Origin: Streptomyces graminofaciens
Lineage (GTDB): Bacteria; Actinomycetota; Actinomycetes; Streptomycetales; Streptomycetaceae
Direction of reading: 5' to 3'
Assembly: GCF_030294945.1 (NCBI RefSeq)
Contig: NZ_AP018448.1
Location: forward strand, 9,830,501-9,894,500
Length of the DNA stretch: 64,000 nt
Shown: one piece after another, positions 33,257-42,976 of the stretch
How positions within the stretch are numbered: the first letter of the stretch is position 1
Layout: the number at the start of each line of letters is the position of its first letter
The notes under the pieces: model-generated
What the model was told of the DNA's origin: nothing
Databases searched by the model: none
What the model saw: only the letters and a program-made list of their open reading frames with translations
Position numbers and translations under genes: made by a program

Positions 33257-33504
33257 TTCCCGGCTTCCCCGTTCTGTGCCTGGGGTTCCTGCCAGTCCTC
33301 GAACTTGACGACGTCCTTCAGGAACCCCCGCACACCCAGGAACTGCGACAGATGCTCCCGGTGCTCCTCGCACGCGAGCCATGTCTTGCGCCGCTCCGGC
33401 GTGTGCAGTTTCGGGTTGTTCCAGGCGAGCACCCACACCGCGTCGGCACGGCAGCCCTTGGCGGAGCAGATGGGGGAGGAAGAGGCGGCAGGGTTCAGAA
33501 TCAC
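33253..33504 (-). CDS. small cysteine/histidine protein of unknown function
   Basis: 83 aa from GTG 33504 without a strong ribosome site. ICSAKGCRADAVWVLAWNNP, then WLACEEHREHLSQFL: two cysteines plus Cys-x2-His-x2-His suggest one zinc site. I recall close Streptomyces proteins labelled 'acetone carboxylase'; nothing in this short sequence supports that name. The end overlaps moaA by 4 nt in convergent orientation. Confidence 0.72.
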   Translation of the reverse strand: MILNPAASSSPICSAKGCRADAVWVLAWNNPKLHTPERRKTWLACEEHREHLSQFLGVRGFLKDVVKFEDWQEPQAQNGEAGN

Positions 33505-33530
33505 GGTCCGACCCTAATCGCTGAAAAGGC

Positions 33531-33566
33531 GACGCCGAGCAGCCACGGGGGGAGCTGCCCGGCGTC
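33531..33566. terminator. hairpin downstream of the DUF3099 gene
   Basis: A 7+5 bp stem with one mismatch (33531-33543 with 33554-33566), about 160 nt beyond the DUF3099 stop on the minus strand. The 33505-33723 gap holds nothing else that I recognise. Confidence 0.5.
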
Positions 33567-33723
33567 GGTCTGTCGCTCCGACGGGGGATGCGGAGCGCGT
33601 ACGAAGTATGTCACGGGTAAGCCTCGTCACGGCACTGGAACAACATGATTGATCTGAGGTTTTCTTGAGCTTCGCGGGGGACCGGATTCCGCTTCGGCCC
33701 GGCCCTCGACGCTCTTCCGACCC

Positions 33724-34110
33724 TCAGGCCCGCTCGCGCGGCCCGCTCCGGTCGCTCGCCGCCGCTCCGCCCGCGGCGCCTTCCGGACCGGATTCCGTGA
33801 ACCCGTCCGTGCGCGGCGGCGCGATCATCGGACGGCCGGGGGCGCGCACGAACGTCGACGGCAGCGAAGGCGCGTTCTCCCGGCCCGCGTTGGCGATCAC
33901 CACCGAGATGTACGGCAGCACCGCTCCGAGCACCAGTGCGACGACCGCGACGTGCCGTTCGACGTTCCACAGGGCCGCCGCGGCGATCACGGAGAGGGTG
34001 CGGACGGACATCGAGATGACGTAGCGCCGCTGCCTGCCCCGTACGTCGTCGGCGAGCCCCTGCCGGGCCCCGGTGATCCGGAAGACCTGGCCGTTGCTCC
34101 GCTTCCGCAT
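33724..34110 (-). CDS. DUF3099 family membrane protein
   Basis: 128 aa from ATG 34110; upstream in-frame starts exist. RSNGQVFRITGARQGLADDV followed by RGRQRRYVISM is the DUF3099 opening, then two membrane helices (about residues 36-54 and 57-76) and a Pro/Gly-rich tail. Such proteins are conserved in actinobacteria and of unknown role. The gene is divergent from the GlsB-like gene. Confidence 0.75.
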   Translation of the reverse strand: MRKRSNGQVFRITGARQGLADDVRGRQRRYVISMSVRTLSVIAAAALWNVERHVAVVALVLGAVLPYISVVIANAGRENAPSLPSTFVRAPGRPMIAPPRTDGFTESGPEGAAGGAAASDRSGPRERA

Positions 34111-34355
34111 CACGTTCCACCACCCAGTCGCATCGGACACTTCCGGCCCGCACATCGGGTCCGGCCCGCTCGGGGAACGGGACCCGGACAAGCTCCACGT
34201 TACGCCGCGTCTGCGCCGCCTACGAGACCGGGTCGGCTGCCATCAGAAGCGGCCCTGGTCCGTCGTACCGCGTACGCCACATCCGGCATGCGACGTAGGC
34301 GGAGCGGGCCGACACTGGGCGTAGTGCTCACGTCGAGCCGTACGAGGAGGCAGCA

Positions 34356-34643
34356 ATGGGCTGGTTGTGGGCGATCATCGTGGGATTCGTGCTCGGTCTG
34401 CTGGCCAAGCTGATCATCCCGGGCAAGCAGCACAGCCCGCTCTGGCTGACGACGATCTTCGGGATTCTCGGTGCCATCGTCGGCAACGCGCTCGCCCGGG
34501 CGTTCGGCATCGACGAGACCTCGGGCATCGACTGGGGCCGCCACGCGCTCCAACTGGCCGCCGCGGTCGTGATCGTGTTCCTGGGCGACATGGCGTACAT
34601 GGCGGTGCGGGGCGACAAGGAGCAGCGCCGAGAGAGGGCCTGA
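34356..34643 (+). CDS. GlsB/YeaQ/YmgE family small membrane protein
   Basis: 95 aa with three hydrophobic segments and the family pattern IIVGFVLGLLAKLIIPGKQH near the start, then GILGAIVGN. The older name 'transglycosylase-associated' has no good support. Members often respond to general stress. GAGGAGG precedes the ATG at a good distance. A type-1 dispersed repeat follows the stop. Confidence 0.88.
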   Translation: MGWLWAIIVGFVLGLLAKLIIPGKQHSPLWLTTIFGILGAIVGNALARAFGIDETSGIDWGRHALQLAAAVVIVFLGDMAYMAVRGDKEQRRERA

Positions 34644-34652
34644 GCCCCGAGA

Positions 34653-34699
34653 GGGGCGCGGGGAAAGCGCGACCGGCCACGACGAAAGCCGCAGTCGCC
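34653..34699. repeat. Streptomyces dispersed intergenic repeat, type 1 (short copy)
   Basis: GGGGCGCGGGG followed by AAGCGCGACCGGCCACGAC and GCCGCAGTCG, the same motif order as 6071-6144. It lies between the ends of two converging genes. Confidence 0.45.
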
Positions 34700-34723
34700 A
34701 GATTCTCCACGCCCCCAAGGCGC

Positions 34724-36001
34724 TCAGGCCCCGGTCACCTCGACCGCCGCCAGGTTCTTCTTGCCCCGCCGCAGCACCAGCCACCGCCCGTGAATCAGCT
34801 CTTCCGGGGAGGGCACCGCGTCCTCGGCGGTGACCTTGACGTTGTTCACGTAGGCCCCGCCCTCCTTCACCGTGCGCCGCCCCGCCGACTTGCTCGGGAC
34901 CAGGCCGACCTCGGTGAAGAGGTCCACGACAGGCGCCAGCTCCGCGACCTGGGCGTGCGGAACCTCGGACAGCGCCGCCGCCAGCGTCCGCTCGTCCAGC
35001 TCCGCCAGCTCACCCTGCCCGAAGAGTGCCTTGGACGCGGCGATCACGGCGGCGGTCTGGTCCGCGCCGTGCACCAGCGTCGTCAGCTCCTCGGCCAGCG
35101 CGCGCTGCGCGGCCCGGGCCTGCGGCCGCTCCTCCGTCTGCCGCTCCAGCTCCTCCAGCTCCGCAGGGGAGAGGAAGGACAGGATGCGCATGTACCGCGA
35201 GATGTCCCGGTCGTCCACGTTCAGCCAGAACTGGTAGAACGCGTACGGCGTCGTCATCTCCGGGTCGAGCCAGACGGCACCGCCCTCGGTCTTGCCGAAC
35301 TTGGTGCCGTCCGCCTTGGTCATCAGCGGCGTGGCCAGCGCGTGCGCCTCCACGCCGGGCTCCAGCCGGTGGATCAGGTCCAGGCCGGCCGTGAGGTTGC
35401 CCCACTGGTCGCTGCCGCCCTGCTGGAGCGTGCAGCCGTACCTGCGGTAGAGCTGGAGGAAGTCCATGCCCTGGAGGATCTGGTAGCTGAACTCGGTGTA
35501 GCTGATGCCCTGGTCGGACTCCAGCCGGCGGGCCACGGAGTCCTTCGTCAGCATCTTGTTGACGCGGAAGTGCTTGCCGATGTCCCGCAGGAACTCGATG
35601 GCGGAGAGGCCCTCGGTCCAGTCGAGGTTGTTGACCATGACGGCCGCGTTGTCGCCCTCGAAGGAGAGGAACGGCTCGATCTGGGCGCGCAGCCGACCGA
35701 CCCAGCCGGCGACCGTCTCCGGGTCGTTCAGCGTGCGCTCCGCCGTCGGGCGCGGGTCGCCGATCAGGCCCGTCGCGCCGCCGACCAGCGCCAGCGGCCG
35801 GTGCCCGGCCTGCTGGAGCCGACGCACCGTGAGCACCTGCACCAGATGCCCGACGTGCAGGGACGGCGCGGTCGGGTCGAAACCGCAATAGAACGTGACG
35901 GGACCGTCCGCGAGCGCCTTGCGCAAAGCGTCCTCGTCGGTGGACAGGGAGAACAGCCCCCGCCACTTCAGCTCGTCGACGATGTCCGTCACGGTTCTCA
36001 T
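34724..36001 (-). CDS. tyrS: tyrosyl-tRNA synthetase
   Basis: 425 aa, normal length. Class I landmarks: [16 protein letters not shown] (HIGH-like HVGH) near residues 38-53, the tyrosine site ([20 protein letters not shown]), [12 protein letters not shown], and KFGKTEGGA as the KMSKS-like loop. The C-terminal S4-type RNA-binding domain ends with [26 protein letters not shown] precedes the ATG. It joins Tyr to tRNA-Tyr in the cytoplasm. Only 47 nt separate it from the upstream TldE gene, leaving no room for a T-box leader. Confidence 0.96.
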   Translation of the reverse strand: MRTVTDIVDELKWRGLFSLSTDEDALRKALADGPVTFYCGFDPTAPSLHVGHLVQVLTVRRLQQAGHRPLALVGGATGLIGDPRPTAERTLNDPETVAGWVGRLRAQIEPFLSFEGDNAAVMVNNLDWTEGLSAIEFLRDIGKHFRVNKMLTKDSVARRLESDQGISYTEFSYQILQGMDFLQLYRRYGCTLQQGGSDQWGNLTAGLDLIHRLEPGVEAHALATPLMTKADGTKFGKTEGGAVWLDPEMTTPYAFYQFWLNVDDRDISRYMRILSFLSPAELEELERQTEERPQARAAQRALAEELTTLVHGADQTAAVIAASKALFGQGELAELDERTLAAALSEVPHAQVAELAPVVDLFTEVGLVPSKSAGRRTVKEGGAYVNNVKVTAEDAVPSPEELIHGRWLVLRRGKKNLAAVEVTGA

Positions 36002-36048
36002 GTCTCCTTGATGATCTTCGGGCAGTCGGATGACAGCCGCCTACGAGG

Positions 36049-37443
36049 TTATACGCCCTGACTGACAGAACTCATATTGAAATCAGGCACCCGCAGCGCG
36101 GGCATCGCGGCCCTGGTGAAGTAGTCGCTCCACTCGCGCGGCAGGGTCTTCTCGGTACGCCCGGCCTCGGTGGCCCGGCCGAGGAGGTCCACCGGTGACT
36201 CGTTGAACCGGAAGTTGTTGACCTCGCCCGTGACCTCGCCGTTCTCCACCAGGTAGACGCCGTCCCGGGTCAGCCCGGTCAGCAGCAGCGTCGCCGGGTC
36301 GACCTCGCGGATGTACCACAGGCACGTCAGCAGCAGCCCGCGCCCGGTGTTCGCGACCATCTCCTCCAGCGAGCCGTCGCCGCCGCCGTCCAGGATCAGG
36401 TTGTCGATCGAGGGCGCGACCGGCAGCGCGGTCAGACCCGCGCTGTGCCGGCTGGTCATGAGGTGCTTCAGCTCGCCCCCGGCGATCCACTCGGTGGCCG
36501 TCAGCGGCAGCCCGTTGTCGAACACCGAGGTGTCCCCGCCGGAGGAGTGGGCCAGTACGAAGGGCGCGGACTCCAGGCCCGGCTCGTTCGGGTCGCTGCG
36601 CAGGGTCAGCGGCAGCTCGGTCAGCTTCTCACCGATGCGCGTACCGCCGCCGGGCTTGCTGAACACCGTCCGGCCCTCGGCCGCGTCCCGCGCCGACGCC
36701 GACCACATCTGGTAGATCAGCAGATCCGCCACGGCCGTCGGCGGCAGCAGCGTCTCGTACCGCCCGGCGGGCAGCGCGACACGCCGCTCGGCCCAGCCGA
36801 GGCGTACGGCGAGCTCCGCGTCCATGGCCGCCGGGTCGACGTCCTTGAAGTCCCGAGTCGACCGCCCCGCCCAGGCCGAGCGCGTACGGTCCGGGGACTT
36901 GGCGTTCAGCTCCAGCGTCCCGTTCGGCTGGTCGTGTCGCAGCCGCAGCCCCGTGGACGTCCCCAGATAGCTCGACACCAGTTCGTGGTTGGCGAAGCCG
37001 TACAGCTCGCGGCCGCCCGCACGCGCGCGTGCGAACGATTCGCCGAGCGCCGGCGCGAAGTCGGCGAACACGACGGAGGAGGTCTCGGCGGGGGCGTCCG
37101 TGAAGTCGGGGGAGTGTGCCACTCCCGTGACCAGCGGCTGGGCGTCCTCGGCGGGCGCGGCGCCGCGCGCGGCGGCCTCGGCGGCCCGCACCAGCGGCTC
37201 CAGCTCGTCGGCGGTCACGGCGGACCGCGACACCACCCCCGAGGCGGTGCCCTCCTTGCCGTCGACCGTGGCGACGACGGTCACCGACCGCCCGCGGGTG
37301 ACCCCGTTCGTGGTCAGCGCGTTGCCCGCCCAGCGCAGGTTGGCCGTCGAGTACTCGTCGGCGATCACCACACAGCCGTCGGCCCGGGACAGTTCGAGGG
37401 CCCGCTCGACGATCTCGTGCGGCTTGTTGGTACGGGCGCTCAT
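36049..37443 (-). CDS. TldE/PmbA-type metallopeptidase partner
   Basis: 464 aa from ATG 37443, overlapping the tldD stop by 4 nt. Three regions of the TldD/PmbA fold are visible: a start [20 protein letters not shown], a middle [14 protein letters not shown] block, and a C-terminal [21 protein letters not shown]. As in PmbA/TldE it lacks the HExxxH zinc motif and would act with TldD as a heterodimer. In other bacteria the pair trims unfolded or modified peptides. Confidence 0.9.
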   Translation of the reverse strand: MSARTNKPHEIVERALELSRADGCVVIADEYSTANLRWAGNALTTNGVTRGRSVTVVATVDGKEGTASGVVSRSAVTADELEPLVRAAEAAARGAAPAEDAQPLVTGVAHSPDFTDAPAETSSVVFADFAPALGESFARARAGGRELYGFANHELVSSYLGTSTGLRLRHDQPNGTLELNAKSPDRTRSAWAGRSTRDFKDVDPAAMDAELAVRLGWAERRVALPAGRYETLLPPTAVADLLIYQMWSASARDAAEGRTVFSKPGGGTRIGEKLTELPLTLRSDPNEPGLESAPFVLAHSSGGDTSVFDNGLPLTATEWIAGGELKHLMTSRHSAGLTALPVAPSIDNLILDGGGDGSLEEMVANTGRGLLLTCLWYIREVDPATLLLTGLTRDGVYLVENGEVTGEVNNFRFNESPVDLLGRATEAGRTEKTLPREWSDYFTRAAMPALRVPDFNMSSVSQGV

Positions 37444-38963
37444 CGACCTGCCTCCAGCGTGGTGTTCAAAATGTTGACGCCCTTGAACAGGGCCGACGGG
37501 CAGCCGTGCGAGACTGCGGCGACCTGCCCCGGCTGGGCCTTGCCGCAGTTGAAGGCACCGCCCAGGACGTACGTCTGCGGGCCGCCCACGGCCGCCATGG
37601 ACCCCCAGAAGTCGGTCGTCGTCGCCTGGTACGCGACGTCCCGCAGCTGTCCCGTGATCCGCCCGTTCTCGATCCGGAAGAAGCGCTGCCCGGTGAACTG
37701 GAAGTTGTACCTCTGCATGTCGATGGACCACGACCGGTCCCCGACCACATAGATCCCGCGCTCCACCCCGCCGATCAGATCCTCGGTGGACATCCCGGCG
37801 GGGTCCGGCCGCAGCGACACGTTCGCCATGCGTTGCACCGGGACATGCCCGGGGGAGTCGGCGTACGCGCAGCCGTTGGAGCGCCCGAGGTCGGTCAGCT
37901 TGGCGATCCTGCGATCCAGTTGATAGCCGACGAGGGTCCCGTCCTTGACGAGGTCCCAGGACTGCCCCTCCACGCCCTCGTCGTCGTAGCCGACGGTCGC
38001 GAGGCCGTGTTCGGCGGTGCGGTCACCGGTGACGTTCATCAGCTCGGAGCCGTAGCGCAGCTTGCCGAGCTTGTCGAAGGTGGCGAAGGACGTGCCGGCG
38101 TACGCGGCCTCGTAGCCGAGCGCGCGGTCCAGTTCGGTGGCGTGGCCGATGGACTCGTGGATGGTCAGCCACAGGTTGGACGGGTCGACGACCAGGTCGT
38201 AGACGCCCGACTGGACGCTCGGCGCCCGCATCTTCTCGGCGAGCAGCTCCGGGAGCTCGGCCAGCTCCTCGTCCCAGTCCCAGCCGGTGCCCGTCAGGTA
38301 CTCCCAGCCGCGCCCGACCGGCGGCGCCAGCGTCCGCATGGAGTCGAACTCGCCGCTCGACTCGTCGACGGACACCGCGGTCAGCGACGGGTGCAGCCGC
38401 ACCCGCTGCTGCGTCGTCACGGTCCCGGCCGTGTCGGCGTAGAACTTGTTCTCGTGCACCGTGAGCAGTGAGGCGTCCACATGATTGACCCCGTCGGCCG
38501 CCAGTAGCCGCGTGCTCCACTCCGCGAGCAGCCCCGCCTTCTCCTCGTCGGGAACGGTGAACGGATCGATCTCGTACGAGGAGATCCAGGTCTTCTCCGC
38601 GTGCACCGGCTCGTCCGCCAGCTCCACACGCTCGTCCGACCCGGCGGCCTTGATCACCTTCGCGGACAGCTTGGCCATCGCCACGGCCTGGGAGGCGACC
38701 TTCGCGGCGGCGTCCATCGTCAGATCGACCCCGGACGCGAATCCCCAGGTCCCGCCGTGCACCACCCGCACCGCGTACCCCAGGTCGGTCGTGTCCGACG
38801 ACCCGGACGGCTTGGCGTCCCGAAGCCGCCAGGACGCACTGCGCACCCGCTCGAACCGGAAGTCCGCGTGGTCGGCGCCCAGGGCACGCGCGCGTGCGAG
38901 GGCGGCGTCGGCCAGGGCCCTTAGCGGTAGTGCCAGGAATGACTGATCGACTTCGTGGGGCAC
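37440..38963 (-). CDS. tldD: TldD family zinc metallopeptidase
   Basis: 507 aa from GTG 38963 (GAAGGGAACC upstream). It has the TldD catalytic motif HESIGHATELDR (about residue 267), plus GYDDEGVEGQSWDLVKDGTL and GGAFNCGKAQPGQ near the C-terminus, which supplies the third metal ligand region. Forms the active half of the TldD/TldE protease, a cytoplasmic complex that degrades peptides threaded into its cavity. Translational coupling with the partner keeps a 1:1 ratio. The 285-nt gap upstream is divergent from the SEC-C gene and has no feature beyond likely promoters. Confidence 0.93.
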   Translation of the reverse strand: MPHEVDQSFLALPLRALADAALARARALGADHADFRFERVRSASWRLRDAKPSGSSDTTDLGYAVRVVHGGTWGFASGVDLTMDAAAKVASQAVAMAKLSAKVIKAAGSDERVELADEPVHAEKTWISSYEIDPFTVPDEEKAGLLAEWSTRLLAADGVNHVDASLLTVHENKFYADTAGTVTTQQRVRLHPSLTAVSVDESSGEFDSMRTLAPPVGRGWEYLTGTGWDWDEELAELPELLAEKMRAPSVQSGVYDLVVDPSNLWLTIHESIGHATELDRALGYEAAYAGTSFATFDKLGKLRYGSELMNVTGDRTAEHGLATVGYDDEGVEGQSWDLVKDGTLVGYQLDRRIAKLTDLGRSNGCAYADSPGHVPVQRMANVSLRPDPAGMSTEDLIGGVERGIYVVGDRSWSIDMQRYNFQFTGQRFFRIENGRITGQLRDVAYQATTTDFWGSMAAVGGPQTYVLGGAFNCGKAQPGQVAAVSHGCPSALFKGVNILNTTLEAGR

Positions 38964-39248
38964 GGGTGGGGTTCCCTTCGCTCAGACGGCTGGGTCTGTC
39001 CTGCTCAAGCCATCGAATCGCAAGACCGAAGTGAAGCATGGCCTGTGCGCGCTTCAGATGCGGAATATCCGGCGGGGACCGGGGTGTGCGACGGCGAGGG
39101 GCAGCGCGCCGGGCGGGGCCATGAAGTATCGGCGGGAAACGGATAAGCCTCGCAAACGCCGCCGCCCCGATTCGGGTGGGTCGCCCACGTCAGTGATCCG
39201 TCGGGGTTCTCCCGGAAACACCGACTCTGACCGCACTACGGTGAAACC

Positions 39249-40409
39249 ATGTCCAGCAAGCGCCGTACGGGCGGTAAGAACAGCAGGAGCAAGAGGGCGC
39301 CCGGGAGCAGGCACACACCCGCGTTGCGCCCCAGCTCGCCTCCGTCCCCGCTCGACCACGCCCATGCCGCACGGGAGTGCGAGAAACAGGCGGAGCGGCA
39401 CCCCGAGGACCGCGAAGAGCTGCTGCTGGAAGCCGCCGACGCGTGGAGCGACGTGGGTGAGTACGACCGTGCCGTCGCCGTGTACGAGCGGCTGCTGGAT
39501 CCGGCGGGCGGAGGCTGCGAGGAGCCGGACCTGGTGGACGCCTACCGCATCGGCGTGCTGTGGGACGCAGGACAGGACGAGGCCGCCCGCGCGGCGGCGA
39601 CCACGTTTCGCCGGCGGCATCCCGGGCACGCCGGCGCCTGGAACTTCGTCGCGGAGACCTTCGAAGCGGGGAACGAGACAGCCGCGGCGGCCGAATGGTT
39701 CACGGCGGGCATCACACACGCCCTCGGCGCGGGTACGGCGGTGACCGTGGGCTCGGTGGAGGCCGACCCGCACCATTACGACGTCGAGATGCTCGTCATC
39801 GGACGCCACCGGGTGCGACGGCTGCTCGGTGAGCCGCACGACGACTGGGACGAGGTGGCCGATGCGCTGCACGAGCGCCGAGCCGCACCCTTCCTCGGCC
39901 GTGTGACGCCCCTTGACGAGATGCATGATCCGCTCCGGCTCATGCGGATGGCGGAGGGTGTTCCGGAGGGGCTGGAGGCGGCGATCGAAGCGCTGCCGGA
40001 CGAACTCCGAGGCGGGAACCGGCCGCCACGGATGCCTTTGACGAGCACAGGCGTCCTGTACTGGCCGCCGGAGGAGTTCACCAGATTTCTGGCCCGGTGG
40101 CCGAGGGCTGCGGACGACTACGGCAGCGATCACGCCGACCACCGGCGGCAGGTTGAGCGCACACTGAGGAAGCTGTCCGAAGAGGGAGCCACGCGTCTCA
40201 CTGTCGGCCGCGCGACGGTGAGTGGGCTGGAGGCCCATGCGAAGGCAGCCGGCGGATCCCCCGATACGCCGGGCACCCGGTCCGCGTACGCCGCCGAACT
40301 CGCCCGCAGGGGCCAGGTGGTCGAATGGCCCCCGCCCAGGAACGGTTCCTGCTGGTGCGGCTCGGAGCGCAAGTACAAGAAGTGCTGCGGAAACCCCGTG
40401 GACGGGTGA
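39249..40409 (+). CDS. SEC-C motif protein with helical repeats
   Basis: 386 aa. Basic N-terminus (SKRRTGGKNSRSKRAPG), then tetratricopeptide-like helices (AARECEKQAERHPEDREELL; GEYDRAVAVYERLLDPAGGG), a middle region of unknown fold, and a C-terminal SEC-C zinc motif CWCGSERKYKKCC. SEC-C tails bind zinc and often contact SecB or nucleic acids. It is not SecA. The role is unknown. No strong ribosome site precedes ATG 39249. It stands 85 nt before a broken antitoxin gene. Confidence 0.78.
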   Translation: MSSKRRTGGKNSRSKRAPGSRHTPALRPSSPPSPLDHAHAARECEKQAERHPEDREELLLEAADAWSDVGEYDRAVAVYERLLDPAGGGCEEPDLVDAYRIGVLWDAGQDEAARAAATTFRRRHPGHAGAWNFVAETFEAGNETAAAAEWFTAGITHALGAGTAVTVGSVEADPHHYDVEMLVIGRHRVRRLLGEPHDDWDEVADALHERRAAPFLGRVTPLDEMHDPLRLMRMAEGVPEGLEAAIEALPDELRGGNRPPRMPLTSTGVLYWPPEEFTRFLARWPRAADDYGSDHADHRRQVERTLRKLSEEGATRLTVGRATVSGLEAHAKAAGGSPDTPGTRSAYAAELARRGQVVEWPPPRNGSCWCGSERKYKKCCGNPVDG

Positions 40410-40494
40410 ACGCCGCAGTGGGGCGCGGCCAGGGCGACGTAGGTGCTATTGCGGAAATGTAGGCACAACCTCTGTGGCAGTGAGGGAGTCCGGG

Positions 40495-40780
40495 ATGAGC
40501 CACCATCTCCGTGCGCGAGTTCTCGTACAACCCGAGCGCTGTCTTCGCGTGAGTCGAGAAGGGGGAGGCGATCCAGGTCACTCGGCACGGCAACGTGATC
40601 GCGATACTGTCGCCGGCCGGCGGTCCCATGGAGCGGTACGCGCACCTGATGGCGCAAGGAAAGATCAAGCTGAAGCCGGTCACCGCTGCAGACCGGCACA
40701 GCATGCCGCACTACGCGGTATCGGAGGATGTCGACCCCTTGGCGCTGCTCCTCGCCGAGCTCGAGGAGGACGACCGTTGA
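40495..40780 (+). pseudogene. broken Phd/YefM-type antitoxin
   Basis: In one frame the stretch reads ATISVREFSYNPSAVFA, a stop (TGA 40550-40552), then VEKGEAIQVTRHGNVIAILS and on to the TGA at 40778, a textbook Phd-type antitoxin. Two lesions break it. After ATG 40495 one extra A (around 40498) puts the start out of frame. In addition, TGA stands where an Arg codon (CGA) is expected. The remaining open part (from GTG 40595, 61 aa) lacks the N-terminal DNA-binding half but keeps the C-terminal part that would bind the toxin. The end overlaps the PIN toxin start (TTGA). Confidence 0.7.
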
Positions 40781-41172
40781 TCTACAGGGACACCTCGGCG
40801 CTGGTCACCTGGATGACCCGCCGTAACCACTGGGCCGAGTTGGACGTCTTCCTCCAGCGGCGAGTGACGGAGCCGCTCGCCACCAGCACGCTCGGCTTCG
40901 CGGAGACCGTGCGGACCCTGGACCTCATGGGGCACTTTCCCAAGGCGATGGAGGATCTGGACGCCCGGATCACCGAAATCCTCGTCACCCGAGAGGTGCG
41001 TGACGGGGCGGCTCTCCTGGTCGGGCGCCTGAGGACGCTGGATGCGATCCATGTGGCCAGCGCCGTGTCGCTGCGGGACGATCTGACCGCGCTGGTGACG
41101 TACGACCGCAGGATGCTCGAGACGGCGCGCGCCGAGGGCCTGGCCGCCCACGCCCCCGGTATGGCGGACTGA
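40777..41172 (+). CDS. PIN domain toxin (VapC-like RNase)
   Basis: 131 aa from TTG 40777, which overlaps the antitoxin stop and follows GAGGAGGACGACC. The four acidic metal-binding residues of PIN nucleases are all present: D5 (IYRDTSAL), E43 (GFAETVRTL), D89 (TLDAIHVASA) and D110 (VTYDRRML). So the toxin appears intact although its antitoxin is interrupted. VapC toxins cut specific RNAs. It may be poorly translated because coupling to the antitoxin is disturbed. Confidence 0.85.
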   Translation: MIYRDTSALVTWMTRRNHWAELDVFLQRRVTEPLATSTLGFAETVRTLDLMGHFPKAMEDLDARITEILVTREVRDGAALLVGRLRTLDAIHVASAVSLRDDLTALVTYDRRMLETARAEGLAAHAPGMAD

Positions 41173-41332
41173 CGCGGGCGCCTCGACTGTAGGGATCCGA
41201 CAGCAGGCGGCGTGCGCCACTGTCACTGACCGAATGCCCACAGGACGGACCGGACCGATAGGTTTTCGAGGGAGCCCCCTGCCGCCCAGGTGGGCGGGCA
41301 GGTGTGCAGACCGCTAATGAAAGGGTGATCCG

Positions 41333-42037
41333 TTGAGCCGCTCGGTTCTCGTCACCGGAGGCAACCGGGGCATCGGCCTCGCCATCGCCCGCGCGTTCGC
41401 CGACAACGGCGACAAGGTCGCGATCACTTACCGCTCGGGTGAGCCGCCGTCCGGCTTCCTGGCCGTCAAGTGCGACATCACCGACTCCGAGCAGGTGGAG
41501 CAGGCCTACAAGGAGATCGAGGCCGAGCACGGCCCGGTCGAGGTCCTGATCGCCAACGCCGGCGTCACCAAGGACCAGCTCCTGATGCGTATGTCCGAGG
41601 AGGACTTCACCTCGGTCGTCGACACCAACCTCACCGGCACCTTCCGTGTGGTCAAGCGCGCCAACCGCGGCATGCTGCGTGCCAAGAAGGGCCGCGTCGT
41701 CCTGATCTCGTCGGTCGTGGGCCTCTACGGCGGCCCGGGCCAGGCGAACTACGCCGCCTCCAAGGCCGGTCTCGTCGGCTTCGCCCGCTCGCTCGCCCGT
41801 GAGCTCGGCTCCCGCAACATCACCTTCAACGTCGTCGCGCCCGGCTTCGTGGACACCGACATGACCAGGGTGCTCACCGACGAGCAGCGCGAGGGCATCG
41901 TCAAACAGGTGCCCCTCGGCCGGTACGCGCAGCCCGAGGAGGTCGCCGCGACGGTGCGGTTCCTCGCCTCGGACGACGCCTCGTACATCACTGGAGCCGT
42001 CATCCCCGTAGACGGCGGACTGGGAATGGGTCACTGA
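41333..42037 (+). CDS. fabG: 3-oxoacyl-ACP reductase FabG
   Basis: 234 aa from TTG 41333 (GAAAGGGTGATCC upstream). Classical SDR: TGGNRGIG at residues 7-14, NAG at 75-77 region (IANAGVTKDQLLMRM), Ser in LISSVVG, YAASK with catalytic Tyr/Lys, and the FabG end GAVIPVDGGLGMGH. It reduces 3-oxoacyl-ACP with NADPH in type II fatty acid synthesis. It is followed after 5 nt by the enoyl-ACP reductase, the next-but-one step of the cycle. This pairing matches fabG-inhA of mycobacteria and SCO1815-SCO1814 (recalled). Confidence 0.94.
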   Translation: MSRSVLVTGGNRGIGLAIARAFADNGDKVAITYRSGEPPSGFLAVKCDITDSEQVEQAYKEIEAEHGPVEVLIANAGVTKDQLLMRMSEEDFTSVVDTNLTGTFRVVKRANRGMLRAKKGRVVLISSVVGLYGGPGQANYAASKAGLVGFARSLARELGSRNITFNVVAPGFVDTDMTRVLTDEQREGIVKQVPLGRYAQPEEVAATVRFLASDDASYITGAVIPVDGGLGMGH

Positions 42038-42042
42038 TCACC

Positions 42043-42810
42043 ATGAGCGGAATCCTCGAGGGCAAGCGCGTCCTGATCACCGGTGTGCTGATGGAGTCCT
42101 CCATCGCCTTCCACACCGCCAAGCTGGCCCAGGAGCAGGGCGCCGAGATCATCCTCACGGCCTTCCCCCGGCCCACGCTGACCGAGCGCATCGCCAAGAA
42201 GCTCCCCAAGCCCACCAAGGTCATCGAGCTCGACGTCACCAACGACGAGCACCTCGGGCGGCTCGCGGACATCGTCGGCGAGGAGCTGGGCGGCCTCGAC
42301 GGCGTCGTGCACTCCATCGGCTTCGCGCCGCAGGACGCCCTCGGCGGCAACTTCCTGAACACGCCGTTCGAGTCCGTCGCCACCGCGATGCACGTCTCGG
42401 CGTATTCCCTGAAGTCGCTGACCATGGCCTGTCTGCCGCTGATGCAGAACGGCGGCTCGGTCGTCGGCCTCACCTTCGACGCGAAGTTCGCCTGGCCGCA
42501 GTACGACTGGATGGGCCCGGCCAAGGCCGCCCTGGAGGCCACCAGCCGTTACGTCGCCCGTGACCTGGGCAAGCAGAACATCCGCTGCAACCTCGTCTCC
42601 GCCGGCCCCCTCGCCTCCATGGCCGCCAAGTCCATCCCGGGCTTCGGCGAGCTGGCCGCCGTGTGGGACGACCGTTCCCCGCTGGAGTGGGACCTCAAGG
42701 ACCCCGAGCCGGCCGGCCGCGGTGTCGTCGCCCTGCTGAGCGACTGGTTCCCGAAGACCACCGGCGAGATCATCCACGTGGACGGCGGGCTGCACGCGAT
42801 CGGCGCGTGA
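42043..42810 (+). CDS. fabI: enoyl-ACP reductase InhA/FabI
   Basis: 255 aa. NADH site ITGVLMESSIAF with the variant glycine motif of FabI/InhA, LDVTNDEHL, VHSIGFAPQDALGG, and the catalytic Tyr-x6-Lys in YDWMGPAK. It makes saturated acyl-ACP, the last step of each elongation round, and is the known target class of isoniazid and triclosan. Five nt after fabG; the two share a 16-bp terminator at 42833-42879. Confidence 0.95.
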   Translation: MSGILEGKRVLITGVLMESSIAFHTAKLAQEQGAEIILTAFPRPTLTERIAKKLPKPTKVIELDVTNDEHLGRLADIVGEELGGLDGVVHSIGFAPQDALGGNFLNTPFESVATAMHVSAYSLKSLTMACLPLMQNGGSVVGLTFDAKFAWPQYDWMGPAKAALEATSRYVARDLGKQNIRCNLVSAGPLASMAAKSIPGFGELAAVWDDRSPLEWDLKDPEPAGRGVVALLSDWFPKTTGEIIHVDGGLHAIGA

Positions 42811-42832
42811 GCGCTGCCGCTGTGCTCTGACC

Positions 42833-42879
42833 ACAGGCCGAGGGCCCGTGTCCACCAAGGACGCGGGCCCTCGGCCTGT
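42833..42879. terminator. terminator of fabG-fabI
   Basis: A perfect 16-bp stem (42833-42848 with 42864-42879) and 15-nt loop, 22 nt after the fabI stop. Confidence 0.85.
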
Positions 42880-42976
42880 CCCCCGTTCGGCCCATCAGTC
42901 CGGGCACCGGGGACCGTGCGCCGCGCACGCTGGACCTGTACCGCCCCGTAGCCGCTCGGCCGAGGAGGTCTCCCTT

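Noticed and set aside
36002..36048. T-box leader before tyrS.
   Set aside because: Only 47 nt separate tyrS from the upstream gene, with no specifier or antiterminator structure.
40222..41172. One long plus-strand frame from the SEC-C gene through to the toxin.
   Set aside because: It is created by the antitoxin frameshift and crosses the SEC-C gene in the wrong frame.
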